This document shows positions 5,895 through 6,037 of a DNA stretch of 6,037 bases, one piece after another. This DNA is from Desulfovibrionales bacterium (lineage in GTDB: Bacteria > Desulfobacterota > Desulfovibrionia > Desulfovibrionales > Desulfomicrobiaceae). The stretch is from the NCBI GenBank assembly GCA_012727515.1, contig JAAYGZ010000346.1:1-6037 (forward strand), given 5' to 3'. The translations under genes and the position numbers were made by a program. Within the stretch, counting starts at the first letter, position 1, and the number at the start of each line of letters is the position of its first letter. Under the pieces are notes generated by a model. It was given only the letters and a program-made list of their open reading frames with translations. It was not told the DNA's origin and searched no databases.

Positions 5895-6037
5895 ACATAC
5901 GTTCGTTCCGTGAGTCACGGTTCCAGGGCCACAACACCTGACATACATTCTCTGCTGTGCCATCCTGGTAGAGATCGCAGGATTTGCGAAGTTCGGTGAC
6001 GATTATTCGTGCGCAGCCTGGGCTGCTTTTTTCTGCA
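5895..6037. other. Downstream region with hairpins, no confident gene
   Basis: After the activase stop there is no forward gene with a start codon and ribosome-binding site. Short inverted repeats follow one another: CCGTG/CACGG (5908-5920), ATCCTG/CAGGAT (5962-5983), TCGCA/TGCGA (5975-5989, overlapping the previous one) and GCAGC/GCTGC (6013-6026). On the minus strand one frame ends at TAA 6005-6003 after the polar tail QKKAAQAAHE, which could be the end of a convergent gene outside the window. Neither reading is secure. Confidence 0.4.
6013..6032 (+). terminator. Possible rho-independent terminator after the activase operon
   Basis: A 5-bp stem GCAGC (6013-6017) / GCTGC (6022-6026) with a 4-base loop is followed by six T (6027-6032). 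It lies about 120 bases after the activase stop, which is far, and the stem is short. The same bases could instead encode the end of a minus-strand protein. Confidence 0.4.

Overview
The window is about 6 kb of ordinary bacterial chromosome and suggests a Gram-negative strict anaerobe. A FadL-type outer-membrane porin requires an outer membrane. An oxygen-sensitive 2-hydroxyacyl-CoA dehydratase/double-cubane-type reductase with its ATP-dependent activase points to anaerobic metabolism. Moderate GC and protein style fit a sulfate-reducing Desulfobacterota relative (Desulfovibrionales-like), but that assignment is an impression from the sequence, not a search result.

Layout, left to right. Bases 1-71 hold the last 22 codons of a + strand gene encoding a hydrophobic, probably membrane-anchored C-terminus. 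Its stop codon overlaps the stop codon of a convergent TetR/AcrR-family repressor gene (68-673, minus, GTG start). A 312-base intergenic region with several inverted repeats separates that repressor from a divergent FadL/OMPP1-type porin gene (986-2245, plus), which ends in a clear rho-independent terminator (2276-2301). On the minus strand follows a family GT4 glycosyltransferase gene (2439-3679) broken by a single-base frameshift near 3347-3352. A 167-base divergent intergenic region with palindromes and a 10-bp direct repeat leads into a tight two-gene operon: a 2-hydroxyacyl-CoA dehydratase D-component/double-cubane protein (3847-5124) and its [4Fe-4S] activase ATPase (5121-5894), joined by an ATGA overlap. 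The last 143 bases carry several short hairpins, the last with a T tract, and no confident gene.

Functional links. The activase and dehydratase-like protein should work as one machine: the ATPase uses ATP hydrolysis to push a low-potential electron into the Fe-S cluster of its partner, which then reduces a substrate that the sequence does not reveal. The repressor and porin form a classical divergent regulator-target arrangement, suggesting ligand-controlled uptake of a hydrophobic compound. The glycosyltransferase appears unrelated to both. The most notable observations are the frameshifted glycosyltransferase, the lone D-component plus activase module, and the operator-like repeats in the two divergent intergenic regions. 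I found no phage, IS, CRISPR or toxin-antitoxin element.
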